The position numbers and the translations under genes are program-made. This document shows, piece by piece, positions 1-12,369 of a DNA stretch of 64,000 nucleotides. This stretch comes from Morchella semilibera. Lineage: Eukaryota; Ascomycota; Pezizomycetes; Pezizales; Morchellaceae. Positions within the stretch are counted from its first letter, which is position 1, and each line of letters begins with the position of its first letter. The stretch lies in NCBI GenBank assembly GCA_009192285.1, contig WBVU01000009.1:992001-1056000 (forward strand), given 5' to 3'. Under the pieces are notes generated by a model. The model was given only the letters and a program-made list of their open reading frames with translations, was not told where the DNA came from and made no database searches.

Positions 1-3000
1 GCGTTGGCCTATCCGCAGCGTCGCAGACGTCAGCACTCGACTAGGTTGATTGAAAGGGTCGAGGGAAATGAGAAGGGTCAGAGAATGGATAGATGGGTGG
101 ATGAAGGAGGGAGACGGGAATGGTTTGATATAAGAAGCTGCACCATCAAGGACTTACAGACCAACAACTTCGGGTCATTTTTCATCACACTGACAGTGAC
201 GGTTGGCAACCGAAAGTTAGTATTTAAGAAGACAGTGTTGGACCCGGGCTCTGACCTAAATTTGATTACACCGAGATCGGCAGGTATATGCGAAGCCACA
301 CTGATCAACACAAAGGGGACAAGCATGTCCGGTATGGCTATGCGCACTGCAGATGGGAAGCGTCATCGGCTCAGGCAGGTGGCCGCCATCCCATTTCAGG
401 TGAGTAGAGCTACATACAACCAGGAGTTCTTTGTCGTGCCAAACGAAAATGCCGAAGAGTGCGGCTTCTCCATTCTACTGGGCTTACCCTGGCTATATGA
501 CGCACATGCTAAGTTCGATGTGCGCAACTTCATGTATACCATCCAATCTGAGGACGGTAGGATCCTAGAGCTGAGGGTCGTAAGTACGAACCCCGCAAAT
601 ATCTCACGCTTGAGTACCCGCTGGTAGTGGACAAATATCAGCACGAAGTCACAGGAAAGGTCATGGAAAAATACGTATACGACTACGACCAGACGGGGGC
701 AGCCCTAAAGCAGATACCTCGCCCTGAGGAGCTTTTCAGCAGATTGCAGGAAACTCTGAAGGCGGCTGAGCAGGAAGAGGACCTCATCGAGCTATCGACT
801 AGTGACTCGGAGGCTGAGCAGGACAGGGAATATGAGGCAAGGTATGCTGCTCTGTGTCAGATGTTTGCAGAGGATGGCGGGAAGAAGGAGATAGTAGGTG
901 AGTATCCCTATGTTGATGCAAAAACTTACTTGCAATTATACGGAGGATATGGTGAGCAGTCAATGGAAGCATGGAAGGAGTGTAAGGGAGATGGGAAAGA
1001 CTCAAAAAACTAAACTGGTTAAAGCTTATTGGAAGGGGTACAGAAGCCCACATGAAGGAAAGGGGATTAGGAATGGATATTGATATGGGAAAAGGCGTTT
1101 TTGATTTTGACTTTGTCTCCCCAAATAGTGGGATTATTGATGTTAACAAAAAAAGTGAGGGGGATGGGAAGGTTTCTTTTGTTATGAGAGGGCCAAAGGG
1201 GATCCAAGAGGATCGGATAGGTCTTGGCGGAAATGAGTGTTTTATTAGCGGAGAGGGAGGAGATGTGGCAGACGAGGGACTCATGTTGATTAGTCAGGAT
1301 GTGAGCATTAACAAAACTTTACCCGCTTACACTAAGTCCAAACCCCCAACAAGAAAAGAAGAAAAGAAAGAAAAAGAAAAAAGAGAGAAAAAAGAAAAAG
1401 AAGGAGACGAGAAAAATAAAAAACAGGAAAAGGGAGGCAGAGGAAGGGTAGAGATGGAGGAAGTCATAGATGAGTATGACAGGACAAGAAAAATGAGCAA
1501 CACGCAGGGTCGCGCGTTGAGAGAAGGTTGCGGGTGTTGCGCAGAAGGAAATTGCAAGCTGTGGAGGGAATGCAAGGAGGATTGCGTGTGTCTGTGTCCG
1601 GAGCCGCCTGACAATCTGAGAAGGTTTGTCAGGAAAGGAAAGGATCGCTCAGAGCTCGGATTCTGCAAGGATGATGAATGGTGGTATATCGGAACCCAAG
1701 GGACAACAGCAGACGAATTCATTTCAAAAGAGAAAAGGGTACGATGGAAGGAACCACTCGAAGAAATAAGATGGTTTACAAATGAAGAGGAAGTCGCCCT
1801 ATTCAGAATCGATGATCTATTCCTGAAATTAAACACAGGAGCTGAAATGTCACCAAGATGCATACCACAGAGAATCGCATATCAGGAGGAAAGAGAGAGA
1901 ACAGCGGAAGTAAGAATAGCCATCGCACAGGACATGAAATTTTCCAAAGGACCAAAAATCAAACCTCACATTCAGATGCCAGGGGAAACACTACTTCCTA
2001 CAGACTTCCCCACAGAACGAAGAATCACCCACCGGGATCTAAACCCACCAGACCTACCAGAATATTCAGAACTGGAAAAATGGGGTAGGGAGAAAGGAAT
2101 AAAGATTGGACCTATTGCAGAAACAGAAGAGCAGAGGAGACTGATACTGGAACTAGCATGGGTCTATAGAGACCTAGACTCCAAAGACTTATCTACGCTA
2201 AAGATCACTGACCTCATCGAGCATAAAGTCCATGTGATCCCAGGATCGAAACCTGCCGCAGCGAAATACAGGAGGAGAACTTCAGCAGAAGATGAACAGT
2301 TCATGGTCGACACCGTAAACGCCGGACTAATGGCTACCCCACCACTCTATAAGCGATGCATGTCTCCTTATAATGCGGCACCACGCGTTGTCCTAAGGCC
2401 AGACGGCAAGAGGCGTTTCACAGTCAACTATAGATCCTTCAACAAACAGGAAATAAGAACTTCACATGAGCTGGAATCACTGGATCGAATCGTAGACTAT
2501 CTCTCAAACCCACGAATTACAACATACTCCAAGTGGGATTTTTCTAATTACTTCTACAGTCTCCCAGTAGAAGAGGCCTCACAGGTGTTTCTGGCGTTCT
2601 CATATCCAGGAGGACAGGTGTGCCCAACTACAGTTCCGCAGGGACTTGGAGGGGCAGCTCAAACCGGTGCAGCAGCAGTGAAGATTGCATTCGGTCCAAT
2701 TCCACCACCAAATCCGGAACCTAGCCTCTTCAGCGAGGAATTCATGGTATACCAAGATGATGTTATGGCAGGACATACTGGCGGATTCTGGGCACAGTAC
2801 CGTTTTATGAGGGATAGACTCTTTCCTCGCTTTGAGTGGTCAAGGTTCTCCGTCGCGTTCCGGAAGATGGAACTATTCATGGATACGATACAATCCATAG
2901 GGATCTGTTTCAAGGTGGGAGGAGAGGTACAGATACTACCTGAAAGGATTGATAGGATATTGGCCTGGAAGACGCCAGAATCCCCGACCGAGGTCAGGGC

Positions 3001-5897
3001 ATTTTTGGGAGCAATGGGCATATGCCGAAGATGGGTTAAGAACTATGCCGAGATTGCAAGGCCCCTGACGCGACTCACGGGAAAAAATCCCTGGGAGTGG
3101 AGAGAAAGGTATGAGGAGAGATCCTTTCAGCTCATAAAGGAGGCCATCATAAATAGAATGAGGATGTATGGCCCGCGTCCCGGGCGAGCATGTGTAGTCT
3201 TTGCAAAAGCATCTATTAGGGCAGGAGGGATGGTGATAATGCAGCCTGAGGAGGATGAGGCACCACTCTCTACAAAAGCAGCAGCCCTCCGTCCCATACT
3301 ATTCGATTCGGTACCGTTTCCACCGGTGGTACAGAGGTACACAGTTTTCAAGAAAGAAATATGGACCCTCGTGCACTTCTTGAAAAGATGGAAGCACCTG
3401 ATTCACTGCCAAGACCCAAGGGGACCGTCAATAATCTGCACCGCAAACAAGCAACTCCTAGAATTCCACAACCAAGAACATGAAGGTATATTCCTCAAGT
3501 GGGCCGTATTCTTGGAAGGGATGAATATCGAATTTCGCCCCGTAACGGAGGCAAGGATGGGTCCAGCTAAGGGATAGCCGAGGTAGTATTTGACGAAGAA
3601 ACAACAGGGTTAGCGGAGATAAGAAGGGTGATGGTGTTAGAGGAGGTAAAAGATCACGAGAAGAAGGATGATGGAAATAAAAGGAATAAAGAAAACCCAG
3701 AAAAGGACGGAAGACATGAAGGGAAGGGGGGCGATGAAGGGACGGAAAGCAGTGATAACAAAGACCATGAAGGAGAAGATGATAAAAGACCAGAAAGAGA
3801 CGGATGGCGAGAAAAGAGAGAGGTGAGCAGAAAGGAAATCAAGAAGGAGGAGAGGAGGAGAAGATGGGAGGAACAGGTAAAATTGGCACTGAGCAACTCT
3901 CCAAGGGTGGGAAGCACAGAGGAGAGTGGGCCATGGATACCGGAGTTTCTGAGAGGGAAAGAAGAGTACAGGGTGAGAAACACTGATGTCGAAATCGAAG
4001 ACGGGGATGCCACTCAGTCAGAAGAAGGGAGACAAGAGGGAAGCGAGGAGGGTTCAAGCAGTACCCAAAGCTTGGTACAGGATGCCGAGCTCTATTACGA
4101 AGACTCTGAATGGTACAGGGGGATAGTTGACTACCTGAAGACAGGGAGATTACCCGTGAACCACAACGATCAGTATACTCACTCCAGGAACTTTCGAAGA
4201 ACTGCATCCCGATTTATCCTCATCAACGAAAGACTCTACTATAAATATGCCAACGGGAATAAGGGGAGATGCATAACCGAGGCGCAGGTAGTGGAGACGC
4301 TGACAGAAGCGCACGATAGACACGGACACTTCTCTCATAAGATGGTGCTCAAGAGATTAACGGGGGTATGGTGGCCAAGTAGGACAGCCGACGTGCACCA
4401 TTGGGTAGCGACGTGCCGGGCCTGTGCCTACTTTGGTCCTACCAAAAAGTCAGGACCAACGAAGCCCATACTGACATTTGATCCCTTTGATATGCTGGGA
4501 ATCGATTTCATCGGACCCCTAGATCTGACTAGCCGCGGGTAACAAGTATATATTGCACGTCGTGGACTATTTCACCAGATACTCCTGGGCCTTCGCACTA
4601 CCAGGTAATACGGCAGCCAATGTGATGCATGTAATGGAGAAGTTCTTCAACGACTTCGCAGCCCCGCTCGTACTATACTCGGATCGAGGTTCGCACTTTA
4701 TGGGAAAGAGTGTGCGACGGTTCTGGAAGAGGAAGGGAATACTGCACATCCCCTCACCATCAGCTTCGCCACGAAGCACAGGAATGGTTGAAAAGCACAA
4801 TGGGCTATTGGAAGAGCGTCTACGCAGAATGACTCGGGCCGCTGGAGGGAAAGAGTATGAGGAATGGGATAAATATTTGCCCGCAGCATCAAAAGCATTG
4901 AATACACGGGAGATGATCATACATGGGTTTTCACCTTTCCAACTGTTGTTTGGAGTGGCCCCACGTCTAAGATTACCAATCGAGAACCCCATGCTATCAC
5001 AACTTCCTGGTATACGGCAGATACTGATAGATGAGGACGAGGAGGGAAGTCATGATGAGACAGTCTGGTTTGATGAAAAAAGGCAGGAGTGGAGGGAGAA
5101 GGCGAGAGACAGGAGATCAGTGGAAGCTGAGAAGACAGTGACAAGAAGTGAAGAACGTCTCAAGGCAAGAGGGGACATCCAGGTAGGTGACTTAGTCATG
5201 CTTTTGGATAGCCATGTGAGAGCTCAGAAGGGTATGAAGCTTCATGCAAGGTGGAATGGACCTTTTCTGGTAGCTGGGAAAACTCGCGGATCTGCATATA
5301 TATTGCGACACATACATGCAGATGTCTCCTTTCCCGGAACTCATCACAGGGACGCTTTAAAGCTCTATCTACCTAGGTCCCTGAGGTTGGGAGGTACCCC
5401 TGTAACTGAGGCACCGGAAGCAATGAATCTTCGTACCTATCAGAGGAGGATGAAGCAGAGTCTGATGGGAATAGTTTAGGGAGGGAATTGATTTAGTGCT
5501 GGAGGAACGTATGGGGAGGGTATGTCAGAGGCGAGTGTCAGGGGTGATAGATAGTGCGGGAGCACTGTGAGGAAATAGGATGCAAGGGGGAATTCACGAG
5601 GAATACTGGGGGGTTATTGTTTTAGGGTGATAGGGTGGAATTATTGTTAAACCGGGGAAGTGCATGTTTATGTTGGATGGTGTAGGATGGTGGGGAGCTT
5701 TATTTTGTGTCACGTGCATTGATTTATTATATGGGTTCTATCCATCGGGGCGATGGTCCGCATGGGGTTCCAATTGTGTGTCACGAAACCGTGTCACAAC
5801 ACGTGGAGGTATAGTTGGTCACAACGCACTATATAGTTACTCGTAACTTGTACCTTAACTCTACAGACTCTTGGGGAATAAAAGTTTTGCTATAACA
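1..5897 (+). mobile_element. Ty3/Gypsy LTR retrotransposon, partial and eroded
   Basis: The left end of the element lies outside the window. Parts in order are a retropepsin-type protease region at about 0.2-0.6 kb, reverse transcriptase at about 2.2-3.0 kb with a YxDD-type core, RNase H at about 3.0-3.5 kb, then integrase at about 4.2-5.4 kb. The integrase shows an HHCC zinc module, the catalytic core and a C-terminal GPF-type module. The order protease, RT, RNase H, integrase is that of Ty3/Gypsy (Metaviridae). Long lysine- and glutamate-rich linkers lie between domains. The element looks broken, with about three or four breaks. Age cannot be estimated because the left LTR is missing. Confidence 0.93.
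5521..5897 (+). repeat. Putative right LTR of the Gypsy element
   Basis: A purine-rich tract at about 5510-5518 is followed by a segment beginning TGTCAG and ending ATAACA, the TG...CA ends expected of an LTR. It follows the end of the integrase region and is about 377 bases long. It contains a TATA-like stretch near 5831 and an AATAAA-like signal near 5878. Both edges are inferred, since the partner LTR and the target-site duplication cannot be compared. Confidence 0.5.
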
Positions 5898-5900
5898 ATA

Positions 5901-5914
5901 GGTATTATAATACC
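5901..5914. repeat. Perfect 14-base palindrome beside the LTR end
   Basis: GGTATTATAATACC reads the same on both strands. It lies three bases after the proposed end of the LTR and may mark the insertion target or may be chance. Confidence 0.6.
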
Positions 5915-6159
5915 ACGAGAGAGAGAGATCTCGAGACCCCAACCACCAGAAACACAGCCAATCATAATTCTCACGCCTTTCCGAAAGTGTTCTTTGGCTC
6001 CGGAGCTAATTAATTTGATGGTCTCGTGGCACTTCGAGTAATTCTTGGCGGTAGCAACAACAAACAACGTCATAGGAATTATTTAGAGAATCAGAGAACT
6101 TACCTGTGCCCGTCTGTACCTCATTGCTCTGCTTCTGCCCCCCGCTCCACCTCCAACAA

Positions 6160-8054
6160 ATGTATCGCCTTCTCCGCCCCCGCCCCCGCCCCGTCGGGCT
6201 CCTTCGTCCAATGATCCACCCCCGTCCCCTCAGCACCGACACCTCCCACACCACCACTCCCCTCCTCCTCAACAACGTCCCCTACCTCACCTCCAACACT
6301 CACCCCGTCCCTAACCCCGCCCGCCCTACAGAAACGCTTTGGAACTACTCCGCAGCATCTCTCTCCGACGTCTCCCTCTTCGCCTCCTCCTCCGCCGCAG
6401 CCTTCCCCATCTGGTCGCGCACAAAGCTGGTGCGCCGTCGTGACCTGCTCCACCGCTACGCCGACATCCTCGAGCGCCGCGGCGACGAGCTCACAGAGTG
6501 CATGTGCGTGGAGACGGCGGCGAGGGAGCCCTGGGCAAGATTCAATATCGAGACGAGCGTGGGGTTTGTGAAGGAGGTGGCCGGGAGGCTGACGGGGATC
6601 GAGGGGAGGGTGCCGCAGAGTTCGGATGAAGGTGTGTTTTGATTTTTCTTTTCTTTTTGTTATGTTGTGCTCGGGGGGTTCTGGACTGATGGTGGTTGTG
6701 GGTGGGTCGGGATTGAAGGGAGGACGGCGCTGGTGTATAAGGAGCCATATGGTGTTGTTTTAGCGATTGCTCCGTGGTAAGTGCTGGATTCTTGGTTTGG
6801 GGGCGCCTTTTGAATTGTGGTCGCCGCGATCATTACCCTCATACCATAACCCCCACAATTAACCCCCACCCCCGGTCTCCACCCCCCATACTCTCACTGT
6901 ACAATCACTAATCCCCACAACCCCCCAGGAATGCCCCCATTATTCTCGCCATGCGCGGTATCCTCTTCCCGCTCGCCGCCGGTAACACCGTCCTCTTCAA
7001 GTCCTCCGAGCACTCCCCACGCACGCACCACCTCCTCGCCTCCATGTTCATCGATGCTGGCCTTCCCCTGGCGCGCTGAACGTCATTTGCTCTACGCGCA
7101 AGGACGGGCCATCAATCACAAACGCCCTCATCGCGAATCCGCACGTGCGCAAGATCAACTTTACGGGCAGCACGGCCGTCGGCAGGAAGATTGCGGCGAA
7201 GGCGGGCGAGCACTTGAAACCGGTGATGCTGGAGCTGGGGGGGAAAGCCCCCTTCATCGTGATGGAGGACGCGGACGTGGAGAGGGCCGCCGAGGCGGCA
7301 GTGTTTGCGGGATATCTGCATGTAAGGATGCATATCATATTGGTCCCTCTAAAGCGCTGCTGCTGCTGCTGTGCTGACACATGAACGAAAACAGGCCGGC
7401 CAGATCTGCATGGCCACCGAGAATATCATCGTCCACTCGTCGCTCATCTCGAGGTTCGCCTCGGCGCTACACGCCGCCGCTCGCACCTTCCCCAGCCACC
7501 AGCCGTTCGTGCTACCGACGGCGTGCGAGCGCGTGTCGGCGCTCGTCTCCTCGGCCGTCGCACAGGGCGCGAGCATCGTCGGCGCCGACGAGCACGCGGC
7601 CGCCATCGCGGCGAACCCGGGGACGTATCCGAACACGGTGCTGCGCGGGGTGACGGAGGATATGGATATCTACCGCACCGAGAGCTTTGGCCCCGTGGTG
7701 AGCTTGATTGCGTTTGAGGATGTGGAGGAGGCGGTGAGGCTGGCGAATGGGACGGGGTATGGGCTGCATGCGGCCGTGTGGAGTAAGGATGTTGTGAGGG
7801 CGTTGGGGGTGGCGAGAAGGATCGAGGCGGGGTGGGTTTTCTTTCTTTCTTTCTTGGTGGATGAGGGGGTGAGGAGGGATGGTGTGCTAACTGGGGAGGG
7901 TCAATATAGGGGCGTCCATATCAATGGCATGACGGTCCATGATGAGCCACATCTACCGCATGGCGGGAGGAAGGAGAGTGGCTTTGGGAGGTTTGGAGGC
8001 AGCTATGGACTCGATGAGTTCCTGACGACGAAGACGGTGACCTTCATGGCGTGA
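6160..8054 (+). CDS. NAD(P)+-dependent aldehyde dehydrogenase, possibly mitochondrial
   Basis: Five exons fit: 6160-6631, 6719-6776, 6929-7321, 7395-7831 and 7910-8054, for about 501 residues, normal for the ALDH superfamily. Seen motifs are PYGVVLAIAPWNAP (cofactor entry), FTGSTAVG (Rossmann loop), LELGGK with the general-base Glu, GQICMAT with the catalytic Cys, and ESFGPVVS. The family oxidises aldehydes to carboxylic acids. The sequence recalls fungal salicylaldehyde dehydrogenase-like enzymes, but the substrate is an inference. The N-terminus is rich in Arg, Leu and Pro and acid-poor, suggesting mitochondrial import. I chose the ATG at 6160; 6106 is an in-frame alternative. Oddity: in exon 3 the frame is lost by one base at the C run 7065-7068, just before LNVICSTRKDG. 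With that base restored the exon sum divides by three, so a sequencing or assembly slip is more likely than a pseudogene. Confidence 0.9.
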
Positions 8055-8761
8055 GTGGGGGGTAATGAGAGGTATTGTGTGTGTATTATGGGGCGACGTA
8101 GTTAATGATATCTCTGATCTGTGTTCCAACTGGCGTTTGGAAGTCGTGATATATCAAGAAAAAAAAAGTCCATATCGATCATTTCCAGCGGGCACGTGCG
8201 CTATTGATTTCAACCCAGTCTTGTTACCCTAACCCTAAGTCCCTGAGTAGATATCAATTTACCCCAGACAGACCCACCGCCACCACCACCACCATCACCC
8301 ATCAGGGCCATCACCGCCCGCCGGCGTGGGGCTAATCAACCTCGGCGCCGACAAACTTCCCAGGTCCATGTACTTTTTACGTATTTTAATACTACTAAGA
8401 AGTACATGTAGTTAGCAGGTAAAGATATGTAGCGGCGGCCAAGCCCAAACAAGAATCTCAATCTCGCCGTGTTCCGCTGCCGTGCTACCCGATTGCCGGT
8501 TTGCTTTAGGGTGAAACCCCCCCGAGCGGACGACGACGACGCAAGTAAAGGGTACTACTGTCTGAGTAGGGGGGCTGTAAACATTGCATGTGCGGTGCCG
8601 AGGAAGGAGAGATAGTTGTAGTTGTAGATATATATATACGGGGAAATCTTAATATAAGTCCCGTATCTCAGTCAGTACCTCTGACATTGAGCCAGCCAGC
8701 CCTTACGTTCCAGAGCACGTATCGATTGACTGTAGAGTAAGAGTGGACGGGCATAACGACG
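8055..8761. other. Intergenic: ALDH 3' side and transporter promoter
   Basis: No gene seen. It holds two telomere-like units CCCTAACCCTAA at 8227-8238, a CCACCACCACC run near 8281, one TACATGTA palindrome at 8403 and a TATA-like tract at 8629-8639 before the transporter start. Confidence 0.6.
8629..8639 (+). promoter_or_regulatory. TATA-like tract upstream of peptide transporter
   Basis: A run of alternating TA lies about 125 bases upstream of the ATG at 8762. The position suits a core promoter; function is inferred only from place and composition. Confidence 0.35.
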
Positions 8762-11214
8762 ATGGACCACGAAAAGAAGAAGACCGCCTCGCAGTAAGTC
8801 TATGCCCCCGCCCCCGCCCCCCCTTCCCCTCCGATCCTCATATATACGTCCAACCAGCCAGCAAAAAAAAAGGTAGAAACACTCACCCCTCGCTGCACAG
8901 CCACGACACCCTACCCCCGCCGCCGCCCGTCTACGACATCGACCTCGACGTTAATGCAACCGCCGACGGCGACGAGCCAACGGAGCACGAGAAGGCCACG
9001 CTCAGGAGGGTGGCGGATAAGCTCCCGATCTCGGCGTGGTTCGTGGCCGTGGTGGAGCTCGCGGAGCGGTTCAGCTATTATGGCATCTCGGGGCCCTTCC
9101 GTATGTGATTACATTTAGTTTTTTTTTTTTGTTGGTGGTGAAGGAGGGTGCATGCTGATCTGATATTGCGGGGGTAGAGAATTATATGCAGAATGCCCGC
9201 GACGATCCATTGAGGCGTGGGGCGATCGGGATGGGGCAGAAGGGCGCGACGGGGCTGTCGTATTTCTTCCAGTTCTGTAAGTTAAGGGGTGTCCCTCTTC
9301 CTCCTCCTCCTCCTCTTCCAATGAGGGACTACTACTCACATATAAATATATAAAATCAACAGGGTGCTACGTGACGCCCATCTTCGGCGCCATCGTCGCG
9401 GACCAATACATGGGCAAGTACAACACGATCCTTCTCTTCGCCTGCGTCTACATCCTCGGGCTGCTCATCCTGTTTGTGACGTCGCTGCCCTTTGCGATCG
9501 AGAACGGGGCTGCGCTGGGCGGGCTCGTGGCGGCAATGATCGTTATTGGGCTGGGCACGGGCGGCATCAAGAGTAATGTCAGCCCGCTGATTGCTGAGCA
9601 ATATCGCGAGACCAGGATGAAGGTCAAGACCCTCAAGAGCGGGGAGAGGGTGGTGGTGGATCCGGCGGTCACGATTCAGAGCATGTAGGTTGCATATATG
9701 TTTACCCCTGGGAGATGTGGGATGTGCGCTGTGGCATGGGGGACTGACGAACTGATGCGTGGTGGGCAGTTATATGATCTTCTATATGTGCATCAACGTT
9801 GGCTCGCTCAGTAGTATAGCGACCACAGAGCTCGAGCAGCATGTTGATTTCTGGGCTGGTATCTCCTCCTCCCCCTCCTCCTCCCGCAAAAATCAAGCTC
9901 ACATACAACAACACAGCCTACCTCCTCCCGTTCCTCGTCTTCTTCGTCGGCGTCGGTGCCCTGCTCCTCGGCCGGAAATACTACGTCGTCCGCCCGCCGC
10001 AGGGCTCCGTCATCACCGACGCCTTCCGTGCAATGTGGATCGGGCTCAAGAACGGGCGCGGCAACATGGACGCGGCCAAGGAGTCGTACCGCGAGGAGTA
10101 CGGCGTCACGGCGCCGCTGCCGTGGTCGGATCTGTTTGTGGAGGAGCTCAAGAGGGCGCTGGTTGCGTGTCGTGTCTTGTGAGTGCTCTCGAAATCTCTT
10201 TCTTCCTCTTCTTCTGGGTGTTTTTGGGGTCGCGGACTAATTCGGGGTGTGGGGGGCCGGCAGTATCTTTTTTCCGGTATGTGTGGTGGATCGGGGCGAG
10301 TGATAGGTGGTGATTTGATGCGAGTGCTGATTGGTGATTGGGAAATAGATATATTGGATTGTCTACGGGCAGATGACGAGCAACCTCATTTCGTGAGTGG
10401 CCCCGATACGTTCTGTGAGGTTTCTTTTATTTCTAACATCTATGCAGACAGGCGGGCACAATGGAGACGCACGGTATTCCGAACGATATCATGCAAAAGT
10501 ATCATTACCCCCCTGAATCCCCCGATTTTACTTGTACTAACTCACCCCACCCCAGTATCGACCCCATCACAATCATCATCTTTGTCCCCATTGTCGACCA
10601 GATCCTTTACCCACTCCTCCGCCGCCTCAACATCCCCTTCCGCCCCATCTCCCGCATCGCCGTCGGCTTCCTCCTCGCCTCACTCTCAATGGCCTACGCC
10701 GCCATCGTCCAACACAGTAAGCCCTTTCCCTCCACCTCCAATTCCCGCCCCACCGATCATTTCCCCTCCCCAAACCTACCTCATCCGTACACAAAACTAC
10801 CTACTAACCCCCGCCACAGTAATCTACACCTCCCCCCCCTGCTACGACACGCCACTGACCCCATGCACCACCCCCAACCGCGTCCACGTCGCCGTCCAAA
10901 CCCCCGCCTACCTGTTCATCGGCCTGAGCGAGATCTTCGCCTCCATCACGGGGCTCGAGTACGCATACACCAAGGCGCCGCCGGCCATGAAGTCCTTCGT
11001 CATGAGCATGTTCCTGCTGACGAGCGCGCTCGGCAGCGCCATCGGCATCGCCCTCTCGCCCACCGCGGAGAACCCAAAGCTCGTGTGGATGTACACGGGG
11101 CTCGCGGCGGCCTCGGCCGTCGCCGGCGCCGTCTTCTGGGCCCTGTTTAGGCACTTGAATGGGAGGGAGGAGGGGCTGAATGAGGTTGGGGAGGGGGCTA
11201 AGGAGCTGGAGTGA
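8762..11214 (+). CDS. POT/PTR family proton-coupled di/tripeptide transporter
   Basis: Eleven exons fit with consistent phases: 8762-8793, 8901-9100, 9178-9276, 9363-9684, 9770-9858, 9917-10178, 10264-10276, 10349-10392, 10448-10498, 10556-10716 and 10820-11214, giving 555 residues. Family signatures are seen: VELAERFSYYG at the first helix, FGAIVADQYMGKY, GLGTGGIKSNVSPL and FYMCINVGSLSS. The N-terminus MDHEKKKTAS is cytosolic; many hydrophobic helices follow, and the C-terminus is charged. This is the fungal Ptr2 group, which imports di- and tripeptides with protons at the plasma membrane. Exon 7 is a 13-base microexon encoding part of FIFFP, unusual but needed to keep frame. The intron after exon 7 contains a copy of the dispersed TATCACTCG motif. 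Which peptides it carries cannot be told. Confidence 0.93.
10297..10313 (-). repeat. Bipartite motif TCAY-N4-TATCACTCG
   Basis: Exact core CGAGTGATA on + with the matching half-site GTGA four bases on. It lies inside an intron of the peptide transporter. Confidence 0.7.
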
Positions 11215-11460
11215 GGGGGTGGAGTAGGTAGGGTTTTGTATATATCTAGTTAGTTTATAGAGTTTTTTTGGGCTGTTGTCTGTGGCTGGGGTGGTTTTAT
11301 ATATACTCCCGTGATCATAATATCCCCACTGATAACCCCCCAGACACCCACACTCAAGCCCACTACACCCGGCCCCTCTGCTCCTCCAAGGCCCCCGGTA
11401 CCACCCAGAGCCAACCAACCGTAAAAACCCAAGAGGGCGGAGAGTCGACCGGGTCCTAAC

Positions 11461-11728
11461 GCAAAAAAGCCCCCTCCCCCCCACATGTTGTGGGGGAGAG
11501 GGGGCAGCGCAGGATGGCTTCCTAGTATTATAACGCAAAAGTCCCCCCCCTCCTCCCCCGTAAAGGGGAGGAAGGGGGGGGGGGGACTTGACGTAAAAAA
11601 GGCCCCCTCTTCCCCACATGTTGTGGGGAAGAGGGGGCAGAAATTAAAGGGCAGGGCGGCAAAAACGGCCCCCTCCTCCCCGCTAGGAGGGGAGGGGGCC
11701 TAGAAAAAAGGGGTCCCCACTAGGGGAG
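11461..11728. repeat. Cluster of four to five GC-rich hairpins
   Basis: Hairpins lie at 11469-11505, 11541-11587, 11602-11638 and 11667-11700, with a weaker fifth near 11707-11728. Stems are C-rich then G-rich arms such as GCCCCCTC paired with GAGGGGGC. The first and third share the loop region CACATGTTGTGGGG. Each is preceded by an A-rich leader like GCAAAA. They look like related units placed in tandem. Confidence 0.75.
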
Positions 11729-12129
11729 AAACTAAACTACAAAGTAGGGGGGGCACAAGAACATAAGCCACCCACCAAGGGGGCAGGGCAGGGTATAAGC
11801 GCCCACCTCACCAGGGGGGAGGGGGCAACTGGGCCCCTCCCACAAATGCTAATTGGGAAGAAGAGGAGGGGGGGGCTTTGTATAGAAGCGGTGGTGGTTC
11901 TATGCCGTTCGGCTGCTTCTGGGTACTAGATTCCGTTCTGGTCTTCGTTGCATACCCAGGGAGGGGTGTCGGTGCGTTTGGTGGTTTCATTAATCACACA
12001 GCTAGGAATGAATTTCCATGCAAGGAAGGCTATTTCAGAAAAGGAAAAGGCCCCTTATTACATGCCCCTGCTGCCTACTATAGGTGACCTCAGGTAGGTG
12101 CTTTCGTTCAGGTAGCACTTACTAATGTA

Positions 12130-12188
12130 CTTGGGGTGGAATTAAGTATTGTCCCAACCGCGCTGGCAATACTTAATTTCACCGCAAG
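12130..12188. repeat. Near-perfect hairpin, 22-base arms
   Basis: Arms 12130-12151 and 12167-12188 pair with two mismatches around a 15-base loop. The core is GAATTAAGTATTG against CAATACTTAATTTC. No open reading frame is associated. Confidence 0.75.
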
Positions 12189-12352
12189 TAGGTACGGTCC
12201 GAATTTCGGGACATGTATGATAAGATAAAATACATTAGGACGATTAAGGTCTCCTGCCGTAGTGCTGCGGTACTAATCTTCACCTATATTTTTTACTGCA
12301 TACATGATGTAGCTAGAGTTATCTATGGTTTATGTAGAGGGGCGTATTTCTA

Positions 12353-12369
12353 TCATACGCTATCACTCG
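12353..12369 (+). repeat. Bipartite motif TCAY-N4-TATCACTCG
   Basis: TCAT, four bases, then the exact core. The match to the copy at 25822 continues downstream, so CTATCACTCGCGCCAAGAC (19 bases) is shared. Confidence 0.75.

Noticed and set aside
8227-8238. Telomere-like CCCTAACCCTAA
   Set aside because: Only two units, inside a chromosome arm between genes; similar single CCCTAACC words occur near 15670 and 49325, so this is not a telomere tract.
11461-11728. CRISPR-like array
   Set aside because: The units are hairpins of differing sequence with no constant repeat and unique spacer pattern, in a eukaryotic genome.
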